From JAKQHY01 sp034429475 (lineage in GTDB: Bacteria > Chloroflexota > Anaerolineae > B4-G1 > SLSP01): a stretch of DNA of 59,868 nucleotides. The translations under genes and the position numbers were made by a program. Of this stretch, positions 53,066 to 59,868 are shown one piece after another (position 1 is the stretch's first letter; each line of letters begins with the position of its first letter). Under the pieces are notes generated by a model, which saw nothing but the letters and a program-made list of their open reading frames with translations, was not told the DNA's origin and did no database searches. Location of the stretch: contig DAOUGD010000095.1 in assembly GCA_034429475.1 (NCBI GenBank), positions 1 to 59,868 on the forward strand, read 5' to 3'.

Positions 53066-53986
53066 CTACTCTCCCCGATCCTCCACCACCGTCAAACTGC
53101 CGATCCCCACGGCGACGGTGACGTTCAGATGGTGCTTGGCGTCGTCGTAGCCCAGCGAGGTGTAGACGTCGCCATCGCGGCTGTAGGTGGACGGTATCGC
53201 GCGGCCAACGATGGCGCTGTCGGTGCGGAGGCGCACGCCGACGCCGGGCGGCGTCTTGAGGGTGATCGCACCCACGCCCGCGTTGAGCGTGACGGCGGCG
53301 TCACTCTCGTCGGGCAGGCGCAGGGTGATGGAGCCGACGCCCACGTTGATGTCCAGCCGCTCCACTGACAGTTGCTTCAGGGACAGGTTGGCGTCTCCCA
53401 CCCCCATGTTGACGGAGAGATCGAGGGCGACGTCGGGATTAAAGTCCAGGTCCCACACGCGCGGCGCGCCGGTGGTCACCAAAGACGTATTTTCCGCCGT
53501 TTTGACGACGAGGCGCGGCGTGGCCCCAGCGGAGAGAGCGTGCTCGATTTCTTCTTTGGGGTGGGGTTGGACGACGCCTTCGACCAGCCGGTTTGAATCA
53601 ATCAGCGCGCCGACATGCAGCCGGGCGACGGCCGGCGCGAGTTCTACGCGCACCTTGTCCGCGTCCCCCAGCGGCTCCTGGAGGGTCACAGCGTCGCCGT
53701 CACGGAGCGACGTCCGCCCCACGTACCAGACGCCGCCCGCGAACAGCGCCAATATCAGCAGCGCCGCGACAAACGCACCGACGAGCGACCGCCGCCCGAT
53801 CAGCATCTCCAGCCCGGCGCCGATGATGAACAGCGGCCAAAGTTGGAGCAGATCCCACAGATTGACAGCCAATTGCCCGGTGCTTTTCAGCAGCAGCAGG
53901 ACGCCCAGCCCAATCAGCAGTGCCGGCCCGCCCAAATGAAACTCCTGATGGCGCGGACGAGAAGAGGATGATTCACGTTCTTCCAT
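53066..53986 (-). CDS. LiaF-like membrane protein with toastrack domain
   Basis: A 306-residue protein. The N-terminal part (about 18-90) has three or four membrane helices of the LiaI/LiaF transmembrane type (GGPALLIGLGVLLLLKSTGQ; LWPLFIIGAGLEMLIG). The C-terminal part (about 105-306) is a toastrack beta-helix (DUF4097/DUF2154-like) with repeated strand turns such as VGSITLRLPDES and VGAITLKTPPG. In Firmicutes LiaF represses the cell-envelope stress regulator LiaR/LiaS; a LiaR-like regulator lies at 56954. GGAG precedes the ATG. Confidence 0.82.
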   Translation of the reverse strand: MEERESSSSRPRHQEFHLGGPALLIGLGVLLLLKSTGQLAVNLWDLLQLWPLFIIGAGLEMLIGRRSLVGAFVAALLILALFAGGVWYVGRTSLRDGDAVTLQEPLGDADKVRVELAPAVARLHVGALIDSNRLVEGVVQPHPKEEIEHALSAGATPRLVVKTAENTSLVTTGAPRVWDLDFNPDVALDLSVNMGVGDANLSLKQLSVERLDINVGVGSITLRLPDESDAAVTLNAGVGAITLKTPPGVGVRLRTDSAIVGRAIPSTYSRDGDVYTSLGYDDAKHHLNVTVAVGIGSLTVVEDRGE

Positions 53987-54011
53987 TGGTTTTTCTCCTT
54001 CAAAAACGGTT

Positions 54012-54065
54012 CAACGGATTGAACGGATTAAACGGATTTTTCCGTTCAATCCGTTCAATCCGTTG
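54012..54065 (+). repeat. Nonamer palindrome, AACGGATTG family (copy 5)
   Basis: CAACGGATTGAACGGATTAA and ACGGA (54012-54036), loop TTTT, and TCCGTTCAATCCGTTCAATC and CGTTG (54041-54065). Twenty-four of 25 positions pair. It separates two genes of the Lia-like module. Confidence 0.95.
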
Positions 54066-54075
54066 AGGAAATTTG

Positions 54076-54537
54076 TTATTCTCCCTGCACACGACGGGTC
54101 AGCAGGAGGACGCCGCCGACGATGAGCAGGATACCCCAGAGGGTGTGATAATTCAGCCAGCGCAGCCAGGAAATGTCCAGCATGTTGATCAGCCATAGTC
54201 CCCCGAAGACGATGAGTGCGACGCCGATGATCTTGTAGGTCTGCGGGTTTGGCGCGCTGACGGCGCGGCGGGCCTCCTGGGCCAGCTCTTGCGCGCGACC
54301 GGCCATCTCGTCGGCGTTGGTGCGGATGTAGTCGTTGAGATTTCCACCTGGCACCTGATCTTCGGAGGGCATAATGAGCCACAGGATGACGTAAATCAGC
54401 ACGCCGATCCCGTCGCCCAGGGCCAGCAGGACGAAGAAGAGCCGAACCAGGGTAGCGTCCAGCCGGAGATACCGGGCCAGCCCGCCACAGACGCCGCTGA
54501 TCATGCGCTCAGTAGTACGGTAAAGTTGGGTATTCAT
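54076..54537 (-). CDS. PspC-domain membrane protein
   Basis: A 153-residue protein. The PspC domain (about 5-60) is clear: LYRTTERMISGVCGGLARYL, then TLVRLFFVLLALGDGIGVLIY and LWLIMP. A short linker (about 65-95, with REAQELAQEARRA-like helix) leads to two more membrane helices (about 102-145). PspC proteins take part in phage-shock and envelope-stress responses. It overlaps the upstream gene by four bases, with AGGAG inside that gene. Confidence 0.9.
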   Translation of the reverse strand: MNTQLYRTTERMISGVCGGLARYLRLDATLVRLFFVLLALGDGIGVLIYVILWLIMPSEDQVPGGNLNDYIRTNADEMAGRAQELAQEARRAVSAPNPQTYKIIGVALIVFGGLWLINMLDISWLRWLNYHTLWGILLIVGGVLLLTRRVQGE

Positions 54538-55223
54538 CGTTCTGTCTCCTTTCGGTAGTCGTTATACCGTGAAATTTCGTGGGAGCCGTGCGGGCGCACC
54601 CCTTTGAAGAGGACGTAGCCGCCAAGGCCTATCAGCGCGACCGGCCAGAAAAAGTCAACGAACCGGGTGGCGGACAACAGGCCGAGCAGCCCGATGAGGC
54701 TCAGGATCGTGGCAGGGATGGCCGCCCACTTCATCCGCCCGCCCGGCGCCGGTGTGAGGTAGACCAGGGCAAACGTTGCGCCCAGGCCCAGCATGAAGAT
54801 GCCGCCGCCGACTTCGCTGTCTTCGATGAAGTGGTCAAGCAGGGTGACGGTCGCCAGCGTCAGCGTCACGCCGCCGGGGATGATGGCCCACCATTCCCGC
54901 ATGGCGGTGCGGAAGTAGACCGCCAGGAAGCCCAGCCCCACGCCGCCGAAGAGAAAGGGGCCGGTCAAATAATCCGGCGTTTCGTGGGTGAACTGGTGGG
55001 CGAGCAGCATCAAGGTGATGCCGGACAGCACTCCACCGGGGATGGCGGCCCACCAACTGGCGCGGTCGCGCAGGAAGACGTAGATGAAGATCAGCGCCGG
55101 TATCCCCATGATGATCGGCCAGACGTTGTCCAGCGACAGCACATTCAGATTGTTCAGCAGGAAAATACCGCCGCCGAGAATCAGCAGCAGGCCAAACAGA
55201 ACGCGCGATTCTATGCGATTCAT
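54534..55223 (-). CDS. LiaI/DUF5668-like multi-pass membrane protein
   Basis: A 229-residue protein with about eight membrane helices. The opening SRVLFGLLLILGGGIFLLNN followed by VWPIIMG is the LiaI/LiaF transmembrane pattern, and similar G-G-x-x-L-L/W-P motifs recur (WWAAIPGGVLSGI; WWAIIPGGVTLTLA; FFWPVALIGLGGYVLF). There is no catalytic motif. It probably forms a membrane complex with the adjoining PspC and toastrack proteins. GGGAGT precedes the ATG. It overlaps pspC by ATGA. Confidence 0.75.
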   Translation of the reverse strand: MNRIESRVLFGLLLILGGGIFLLNNLNVLSLDNVWPIIMGIPALIFIYVFLRDRASWWAAIPGGVLSGITLMLLAHQFTHETPDYLTGPFLFGGVGLGFLAVYFRTAMREWWAIIPGGVTLTLATVTLLDHFIEDSEVGGGIFMLGLGATFALVYLTPAPGGRMKWAAIPATILSLIGLLGLLSATRFVDFFWPVALIGLGGYVLFKGVRPHGSHEISRYNDYRKETER

Positions 55224-55246
55224 AGCTTACTCCCTTCAATCATTTG

Positions 55247-55313
55247 ACGTAGTCCGTATTGCGTATTGCGTATTCCGTATTTCTTACGGACTACGCACTA
55301 CGCACTACGAAAT
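55247..55313 (+). repeat. Heptamer palindrome, AGTCCGT/AGTGCGT family (copy 2), overlapping a gene end
   Basis: ACGTAGTCCGTATTGCGTAT and further CGTATTGCG/CGTATTCCG units (55247-55280) face TACGGACTACGCACTACGCA and CTACG (55286-55310). The 25-nt arms pair with three mismatches. The TAG stop of the next - strand gene (55305-55307) lies in the repeat. Confidence 0.9.
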
Positions 55314-56108
55314 GCTGATCGACCCCACTCCCATATCCAGATGAATGTCCACTTTGTTGGCGGCGGCGGCGTAGTCCGGCGACTGGTAGCCGTCGGCGAC
55401 GCGCGGGAAGCGGGCCTGGTTGACGCTGACGCTGGCGATGGCGCCCCCGGCGTGGATGTGGGCGGCGACGCCTTCCGGGACGTGCAGGGTGATGGAGGCC
55501 GCGCCGCCGGAGCCGCGCACTTCGGTGTAGCCGGCGTTTTCCGGCAGGATGACGTGGGTGGAACTGGCGCCCGATTCCAGGCGGAGAGACCTCACCTTCA
55601 AAGCGCGGAGGTCCAGCCGGTTGTCGCTGGCGCCGGAATGGACGGTGAGGCTCACGGGAACGGCGTCGCTCACGCTGAAGCTCCAGCGCCGGCGATACCC
55701 TGGCCCTATGGAGATCGGCCAACCGACGATCGGCGGCGTCTTGAGCGTCAACCGCGTCCGCCCGCCTTCGTGGGTTAGCTCCGAGGTCACGCCGTCAAAC
55801 GTGCCGCTGAGCAGCACGCCGGGCGCGGGCTGCCCGCTGAGGATCACCTCCCCTGCGCCAAAGTCCAGGCTGACGTGCGCCTCTTCCGTCCCTTCCAGCG
55901 GGAAACTCAAGTCTTCCGTCTCGAAAGCGGTTTGAGCGTGGCTGCTGCTCCACAGCACCCAGACGCCGACCCCGATCAGTCCGATGGGGAGAATGAGTTG
56001 CCACACGCTGACCCTGAGGAACCTCAGTACCCCTAGGTTTTCCAGCAGAAGGAGTCCGCCAATGATCAGCAACACGCTGCCCCAGAACAGGTTGCTGCGC
56101 CGGATCAT
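55305..56108 (-). CDS. LiaF-like protein with toastrack domain (second copy)
   Basis: A 267-residue protein with the same layout as that at 53066: two membrane helices (about 8-50; LFWGSVLLIIGGLLLLENLG, WQLILPIGLIGVGVWVL), then a beta-helical toastrack domain (about 68-267) with strands such as FGAGEVILSG, LRLESGASSTHVIL and MGVGSISIS. Its stop codon is given by the heptamer repeat. It overlaps the upstream gene by ATGA. The pair 56105/55305 looks like a diverged duplicate of 54534/53066. Confidence 0.8.
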   Translation of the reverse strand: MIRRSNLFWGSVLLIIGGLLLLENLGVLRFLRVSVWQLILPIGLIGVGVWVLWSSSHAQTAFETEDLSFPLEGTEEAHVSLDFGAGEVILSGQPAPGVLLSGTFDGVTSELTHEGGRTRLTLKTPPIVGWPISIGPGYRRRWSFSVSDAVPVSLTVHSGASDNRLDLRALKVRSLRLESGASSTHVILPENAGYTEVRGSGGAASITLHVPEGVAAHIHAGGAIASVSVNQARFPRVADGYQSPDYAAAANKVDIHLDMGVGSISIS

Positions 56109-56632
56109 CGCTCACCTCCGTGGTGTGGGGATGGCAGCAGCGCCCGGATGAACAGGATCACGCCCAATCCGATGAGCAGCAACGCCAGCGTGACGCCGTT
56201 GAGGGGGAAAAACCCGAACATGTTGCCGAAAATCGCGCCAAAGATGGCGAACAGGATGGCGCTCGTTAAGAGCGTGTTCAGCCCTTCGACAATCATCTTA
56301 CGCTGCCGACGCAGCAGGCCGGCGATCAAGGTGCCGATTCCTGCAAAACCGGGGATAAGCGTCCAGAGGTAAGCCCAACTGGCCCACGTCAAAATCCCAC
56401 TGTTTTGGAGATAGAGAATCGAACCGATACCGCCAACAATACTGGCCGGAATCACCATCTCCGGGGTGAGCGTCAATAGCCCGATGACCAGTAGCCCCAG
56501 GGCAACCAACAGGATAATCATCGGCCAGGTGAACGTCACGCGCAGGTAGGGGAAAATCTGAAAGAGCAAAAAAACCACACCTAGTACAATCAGCACGATA
56601 CCGGCGGATATATTGTTCCTACGATGTTCCAT
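56105..56632 (-). CDS. LiaI-like multi-pass membrane protein, first of the envelope module
   Basis: A 175-residue protein with about six membrane helices. NISAGIVLIVLGVVFLLFQI and TFTWPMIILLVALGLLVIG match the LiaI/LiaF transmembrane pattern. No catalytic residues are seen. The ATG at 56632 has GGAGGG just upstream. TATAAA near 56672 (- strand) could be a -10, but no good -35 is found. It should head the five-gene module running to 53066, although two palindromic repeats interrupt it. Confidence 0.75.
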   Translation of the reverse strand: MEHRRNNISAGIVLIVLGVVFLLFQIFPYLRVTFTWPMIILLVALGLLVIGLLTLTPEMVIPASIVGGIGSILYLQNSGILTWASWAYLWTLIPGFAGIGTLIAGLLRRQRKMIVEGLNTLLTSAILFAIFGAIFGNMFGFFPLNGVTLALLLIGLGVILFIRALLPSPHHGGER

Positions 56633-56741
56633 CAAAGCCCTCCATAGGGATAAATTTGATTGTTCTTAATTTTATACGCGCAGAAATTCATCAAGTTGCA
56701 ATGCCGGTAGTTCATAACGACGCGAGGGAGCGTAACCACAA

Positions 56742-56768
56742 ATTTAACGGAAAATTCATCCGTTAAAT
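56742..56768 (+). repeat. Short nonamer-family palindrome (copy 6, degenerate)
   Basis: ATTTAACGGA (56742-56751) pairs with TCCGTTAAAT (56759-56768); CTCGTTGAATCCG follows. It lies in the 321-nt gap 56633-56953, which otherwise holds the terminator below and an unassigned 130-nt stretch. Confidence 0.75.
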
Positions 56769-56797
56769 CTCGTTGAATCCGCCGAGGAAAAAAATAA

Positions 56798-56818
56798 CCG
56801 CCACCTGTACGGTGGCGG
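56798..56818 (-). terminator. Intrinsic terminator after the LuxR-type regulator gene
   Basis: CCGCCACC (56798-56805), loop TGTAC, GGTGGCGG (56811-56818). On the - strand it is followed by TTATTTTTTTCC. It lies about 135 nt after the regulator stop, so it separates that gene from the membrane module. Confidence 0.8.
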
Positions 56819-56953
56819 CGAAAGAGGAGTTTCTTTCAAAAACCCAATCCCACTTATGATGATAGTCGGGATGGGGTGGAAAAACGCCGTGCAGATGGCG
56901 AGATTGGATACTGATAGGATGTCGTATCTTTACCCTGGCCTGATGACCAGGCG

Positions 56954-57598
56954 TTAGTTAACCAGCTTGTGCTGAATGGCAATGGCGACGGCCTCCGTCC
57001 GGCTCCCGGCGCCCAATTTGGAGAGGATGTTGCTGACGTGGAACTTGACTGTGGAGCGGCTCACGTACAGCCGGTCGGCGATGTCGGGATTGTTCAGCCC
57101 TTCCACCATCAACGCCAAAATTTCCTTCTCGCGCGCAGTCAAATCGTAACCCAGGGCCGGCTGCGGATGCAGCGACGCCTGGATCAGCGCTTCGGCGGCT
57201 TCGGGGGCCAACGTGGGCCGCCCGGCACGCGCCGCCCGGATCGCGTCTGCTAGCTCGTCCGCCGAGACGTTCTTGAGCAGGTAGCCGATGGCGCCGGCCT
57301 GAAGGGCGCTTTGCACCAGTTGTTCCTCTTTGAAGCTGGTCAGCACCAACACCTGGATGTCGTGCCAGCGTTCGCGGATGGCTTTGGTGGCGGCGGCGCC
57401 GTCCATCCCCGGCATGACCAGGTCCATCAGGATCACGTCGGGATGGTACTTTTCGCACATCCGAATGGCTTCCGGCCCGTTGGCGGCGTCGCCCACCAGT
57501 TCCAGGTCGTCATAAATCATCAAAAAGGCGCTCAAGCCGCTGCGGACGACGGCGTGATCGTCCACGATCAACACGCGGATGGGATTGGCTTTTGGCAT
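56954..57598 (-). CDS. NarL/LuxR-type response regulator (LiaR-like)
   Basis: A 214-residue DNA-binding response regulator. The receiver domain (about 8-125) has DDH (Asp13, Asp14), the phospho-acceptor Asp59 in VILMDLVMPGMDG, Thr in LVLTSF and Lys in LLKNVSADEL. The LuxR-type HTH (about 148-210) has LTAREKEILALMVEGLNNPD and STVKFHVSNILSKLG. It stands upstream of the Lia/Psp-like module on the same strand and so is its likely activator; no kinase is adjacent. GGAG lies before the ATG; TACAAT at 57636-57641 (- strand) may be its -10. Confidence 0.93.
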   Translation of the reverse strand: MPKANPIRVLIVDDHAVVRSGLSAFLMIYDDLELVGDAANGPEAIRMCEKYHPDVILMDLVMPGMDGAAATKAIRERWHDIQVLVLTSFKEEQLVQSALQAGAIGYLLKNVSADELADAIRAARAGRPTLAPEAAEALIQASLHPQPALGYDLTAREKEILALMVEGLNNPDIADRLYVSRSTVKFHVSNILSKLGAGSRTEAVAIAIQHKLVN

Positions 57599-57671
57599 CG
57601 TGACTCCTCACTGCTTGCGCTGGCTTCTTCTAACCATTGTACCACATTTGACCGACATCCAAAAGATACGG

Positions 57672-57703
57672 ACGCAGATAACCGCAGATGAACGCTGATG
57701 TAT
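57672..57703 (+). repeat. Short tandem array, GCAGATAACC/GCAGATGAAC type
   Basis: ACGCAGATAACCGCAGATGA and ACGCTGATG have a period of about ten. A single arm only; it lies between the regulator gene and the membrane protein gene. It resembles the decamer array at 32380 in form but not in sequence. Confidence 0.6.
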
Positions 57704-57715
57704 TGGCTTCTCGCC

Positions 57716-59868
57716 TCACGGCTGCACCTCCAGCGAGTCGAGGATGACGTACACATTGTTTGGGGCTGGCTGGCCGTTGAGGGTGAAGGGGAGGCGGATG
57801 GCGTCGGGGCCGTAGAGTCCGACGCGCAGGGCGTAGATACCGGTCGGCAGGGCAGGGAGGGGATGATCGTCGGCGACGATTTCGCCGGTGAGCCAGGTGT
57901 AGGTGGCGCGCGCGCCCTGAGCGGGCCAGGAGTCGTGCTGCGCTGCAACAATGCTGGGATCGTCCGGCGGCGTGACGTGGACGAAGGCGGTGTACGGCGC
58001 GGCAGTTTCCGCCGTGACGCGCCAGTAGAGCGTCACGGTGAAGGGGTGTCCGGTGGTCACGACGTCCGGTTCCAGCCGGTAGCCTACCAGGGCTGCGATC
58101 TCCGTCTGCACGACGTCGGCGAGCGGCGCCACGTCCTCCGGCAGCGCGAATTGCCGCCCGAAGTCTTCGGTGACTTCCGGTCCAATCCACGTCGTCAGTG
58201 GGATGTCACTGGCGGCGGGCAACAAGGTGACGGTGAGCGGCGCGGTCACATTTGGCGCGCGGCAGGGGATGGGTAGGTGGAACTGGCTGAGGAAGCGGTC
58301 GCCTGCCTGCCAGTCCGCCGGGTTGAAGTCCGCCGTGAGGGCTTGCGTGTGGGCGGATTGGCCCAGGGTGACTTGCACGCGCAAGGTGGAGGTCAACGGC
58401 TGCTGGACTTCCCAAAATAGTTCCCCCGGCAGGTCGGCGCAGGGTGCGAGGACGTCTTCATCCAGCCGGACGGCCAGCAGTGCGAGTGGCGCATCGTTGG
58501 GGATGACGGCGACGGGCGTCATCCTCGGTGGAATGGCGGGAGGCGCGGTGGGCCGGGTGACGCGCACCGTCCCCAGGATGAACGGCTCTGACGTCTGTGT
58601 GGCGTGGTAGAGGATGAGGGTGGCAGTGTAGGTCCCGGCGGGTGCACCCGGCGGCAGGGTCAACGTCACTGTGCCCATCACGGGTGTATTGGTGGGCCAG
58701 CGTTCTGGCCGGTAGTCTCCTGCACCCGGCGGCGCGTCGCTCCGCGCCCAGGTGTAGCCGGATGCATCCGTCAGCCGCAGCGACGCTTGGTAGAATCGTG
58801 CGACGTGCGCGGCAGGATCGGCAGTCGTCCACCACATACGCAGAGCCAGCGGCGCGTCGGCAGGGATCGTTTCCGGCAGGGAATAGCCCCACAATCGGAT
58901 GCCAGGCAGCAATTCCACATCCGGGCGGGCGGTGGTGGGCGGTTCAGGCGGGAAGTCAGGCGCGTGGGTGAGGTCGAAGCGGCGCAGCGTCAGGCCGTGG
59001 AATGCCGGGAGCGGCGTTTCGTCGCCGATGTCGTCAAGGAGGGCGGCGACGATACCGGTGGGATCGGTCACGTCGGCGAGCCAGCCCATCATCCAGACGT
59101 GTTCGGCGTTTTGCAGGCGCGCGTTGAGGATGGGGGCGACACCCTCATAGTGCAGCACGTTGGTCACGTCGAGCAAGGTTTCATCAGGGAGGGGCAGAAG
59201 GGCGTCGTCTCCGCCGTAGTAGCTCCACGTTGGGAAGGTCGAGCCGGTCTCTACGATAACCACATCGTCAGATTGGCGGTGCGCTTGCACATACTGCGCC
59301 GCGCCGCGCCAGTCCTCGTGGGCGAAGACGGGATTGACAAGTTGGTTGGCGTCGGCCCAGAGCAGCGGAACGGCGACGAGGGCAGTGACGAGACCCAGCG
59401 TGATGCGCGCGGAGCGGCGCTGCGCGCAGCCCCAGGCGACGGCGAGTGCGAGGTACGGCGTGGGTGCGAAGAGGACGCTGTGCCGCACTCCCCATTTGGG
59501 GACGCTGCGATAGAGGTAGCCGAGGATCGCTACCGGCAGGAGGTAACACAGCGGATAGAGGCCAGCGAGGGGGCGGCGGCGCGTGGAGGCGAGGGCGAGC
59601 ATCGCCAGCAGCAAGATGCCGCCCGCCAGTGCCAGCGCCACTCGCTCAGGCGCGATGAAGCTGAAGACGGTGATACCCTGGAATGTCGTCCGCAGGAATG
59701 CCGCGAAGGGCAGGTGACCGGGCCAATAGCCGCGATTCACGCCGAGTGAGCGCGCGGCGGCGATCACCCAGGGGAGGTAGAGGGCGGCGGCGGTGAGGGC
59801 GGGGGGGAGCAGTAGACGGTAGATGAGCGGAAGAGCCCACGGCTGAACTCCCGTCCCATTACTGGATG
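57716..59868 (-). CDS. PMT/ArnT-like membrane protein, C-terminal part (cut by the window edge)
   Basis: The reading frame is open to the right edge, so the start lies beyond the window; at least 717 residues are visible. The N-terminal visible part (to about 180) has five to six membrane helices, including YLLPVAILGYLYRSVPKWG and VRHSVLFAPTPYLALAVAWG, a pattern of GT39/83-type glycosyltransferase-like proteins. A soluble loop with HEDWRGAAQYVQAHRQSDDV follows, then several beta-sandwich domains (from about 285 to the end). The last, VTLYWRVTAETAAPYTAFVH to LRVGLYGPDAIRLP, closely resembles the C-terminal domain of the PASTA kinase at 39291. Its catalytic N-terminus is outside the window, so activity cannot be judged. 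Confidence 0.75.
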   Translation of the reverse strand, partial: SSNGTGVQPWALPLIYRLLLPPALTAAALYLPWVIAAARSLGVNRGYWPGHLPFAAFLRTTFQGITVFSFIAPERVALALAGGILLLAMLALASTRRRPLAGLYPLCYLLPVAILGYLYRSVPKWGVRHSVLFAPTPYLALAVAWGCAQRRSARITLGLVTALVAVPLLWADANQLVNPVFAHEDWRGAAQYVQAHRQSDDVVIVETGSTFPTWSYYGGDDALLPLPDETLLDVTNVLHYEGVAPILNARLQNAEHVWMMGWLADVTDPTGIVAALLDDIGDETPLPAFHGLTLRRFDLTHAPDFPPEPPTTARPDVELLPGIRLWGYSLPETIPADAPLALRMWWTTADPAAHVARFYQASLRLTDASGYTWARSDAPPGAGDYRPERWPTNTPVMGTVTLTLPPGAPAGTYTATLILYHATQTSEPFILGTVRVTRPTAPPAIPPRMTPVAVIPNDAPLALLAVRLDEDVLAPCADLPGELFWEVQQPLTSTLRVQVTLGQSAHTQALTADFNPADWQAGDRFLSQFHLPIPCRAPNVTAPLTVTLLPAASDIPLTTWIGPEVTEDFGRQFALPEDVAPLADVVQTEIAALVGYRLEPDVVTTGHPFTVTLYWRVTAETAAPYTAFVHVTPPDDPSIVAAQHDSWPAQGARATYTWLTGEIVADDHPLPALPTGIYALRVGLYGPDAIRLPFTLNGQPAPNNVYVILDSLEVQP

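Overview
The window looks like about 60 kb of chromosome from an uncultured Chloroflexota bacterium, probably Anaerolineae-like. This is inferred from the gene set: LysW-type lysine/arginine genes, EF-G2, soluble GAF-PAS histidine kinases, PASTA and other Ser/Thr kinases with long Thr/Pro linkers, Lia/toastrack membrane proteins, and a PMT-like protein with C-terminal beta-sandwich domains. Most of the sequence is GC-rich. There is no rRNA, CRISPR array or recognisable transposase. One tRNA, tRNA-Ser(GGA), is present.

Layout. 1-9434: amino-acid biosynthesis on the + strand (asd, a HAD-like protein, lysK, an Eis-like GNAT, argG, a TPR lipoprotein, argH), with heptamer-built hairpins between most genes. 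9450-13234: a patchy accessory stretch, partly AT-richer (HisKA-like protein without the phospho-histidine, a partly duplicated nucleotidyltransferase flanking a formylglycine-generating-enzyme-like protein, two unknown genes of which one is frameshifted, a methyltransferase). 13391-15209: a short FtsK-like translocase behind a near-consensus promoter overlapped by a LexA-type box, then a candidate structured RNA ending in a terminator. 15368-20198: ABC ATPase, hemW, a receiver with Glu in place of the phospho-Asp, EF-G2. 20291-26877 (- strand): a complete branched-chain amino acid (Liv) operon with two binding proteins. 27152-31178: a membrane protein, ribosomal protein L25, an Hsp70-like ATPase, prepilin peptidase. 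31282-41225 (- strand): tRNA-Ser, a lipoprotein, a tight wHTH / Ser-Thr kinase / NERD-FHA operon, hicAB, ftsH, PASTA kinase. 41373-45120: three membrane proteins related to complex I/Mrp antiporter subunits, without the usual lysines. 45139-52479: class III aminotransferase, histidine kinase, CpXC protein, polA. 52542-57598 (- strand): a 5'-truncated CPBP protease, a Lia/Psp-like envelope module and its likely LuxR-type regulator. 57716 to the right edge: a PMT-like membrane protein, cut by the edge.

The most unusual signal is not a gene. At least fifteen intergenic sites carry short tandem units of fixed period (mostly 7 nt, sometimes 9 or 10) arranged as imperfect palindromes. Several unrelated sequence families share this architecture, and some copies supply stop codons or mark a gene breakpoint. 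The next best candidates are the multi-stem RNA at 15041-15209, the LexA-type control of the FtsK-like gene, and the kinase/NERD-FHA operon.
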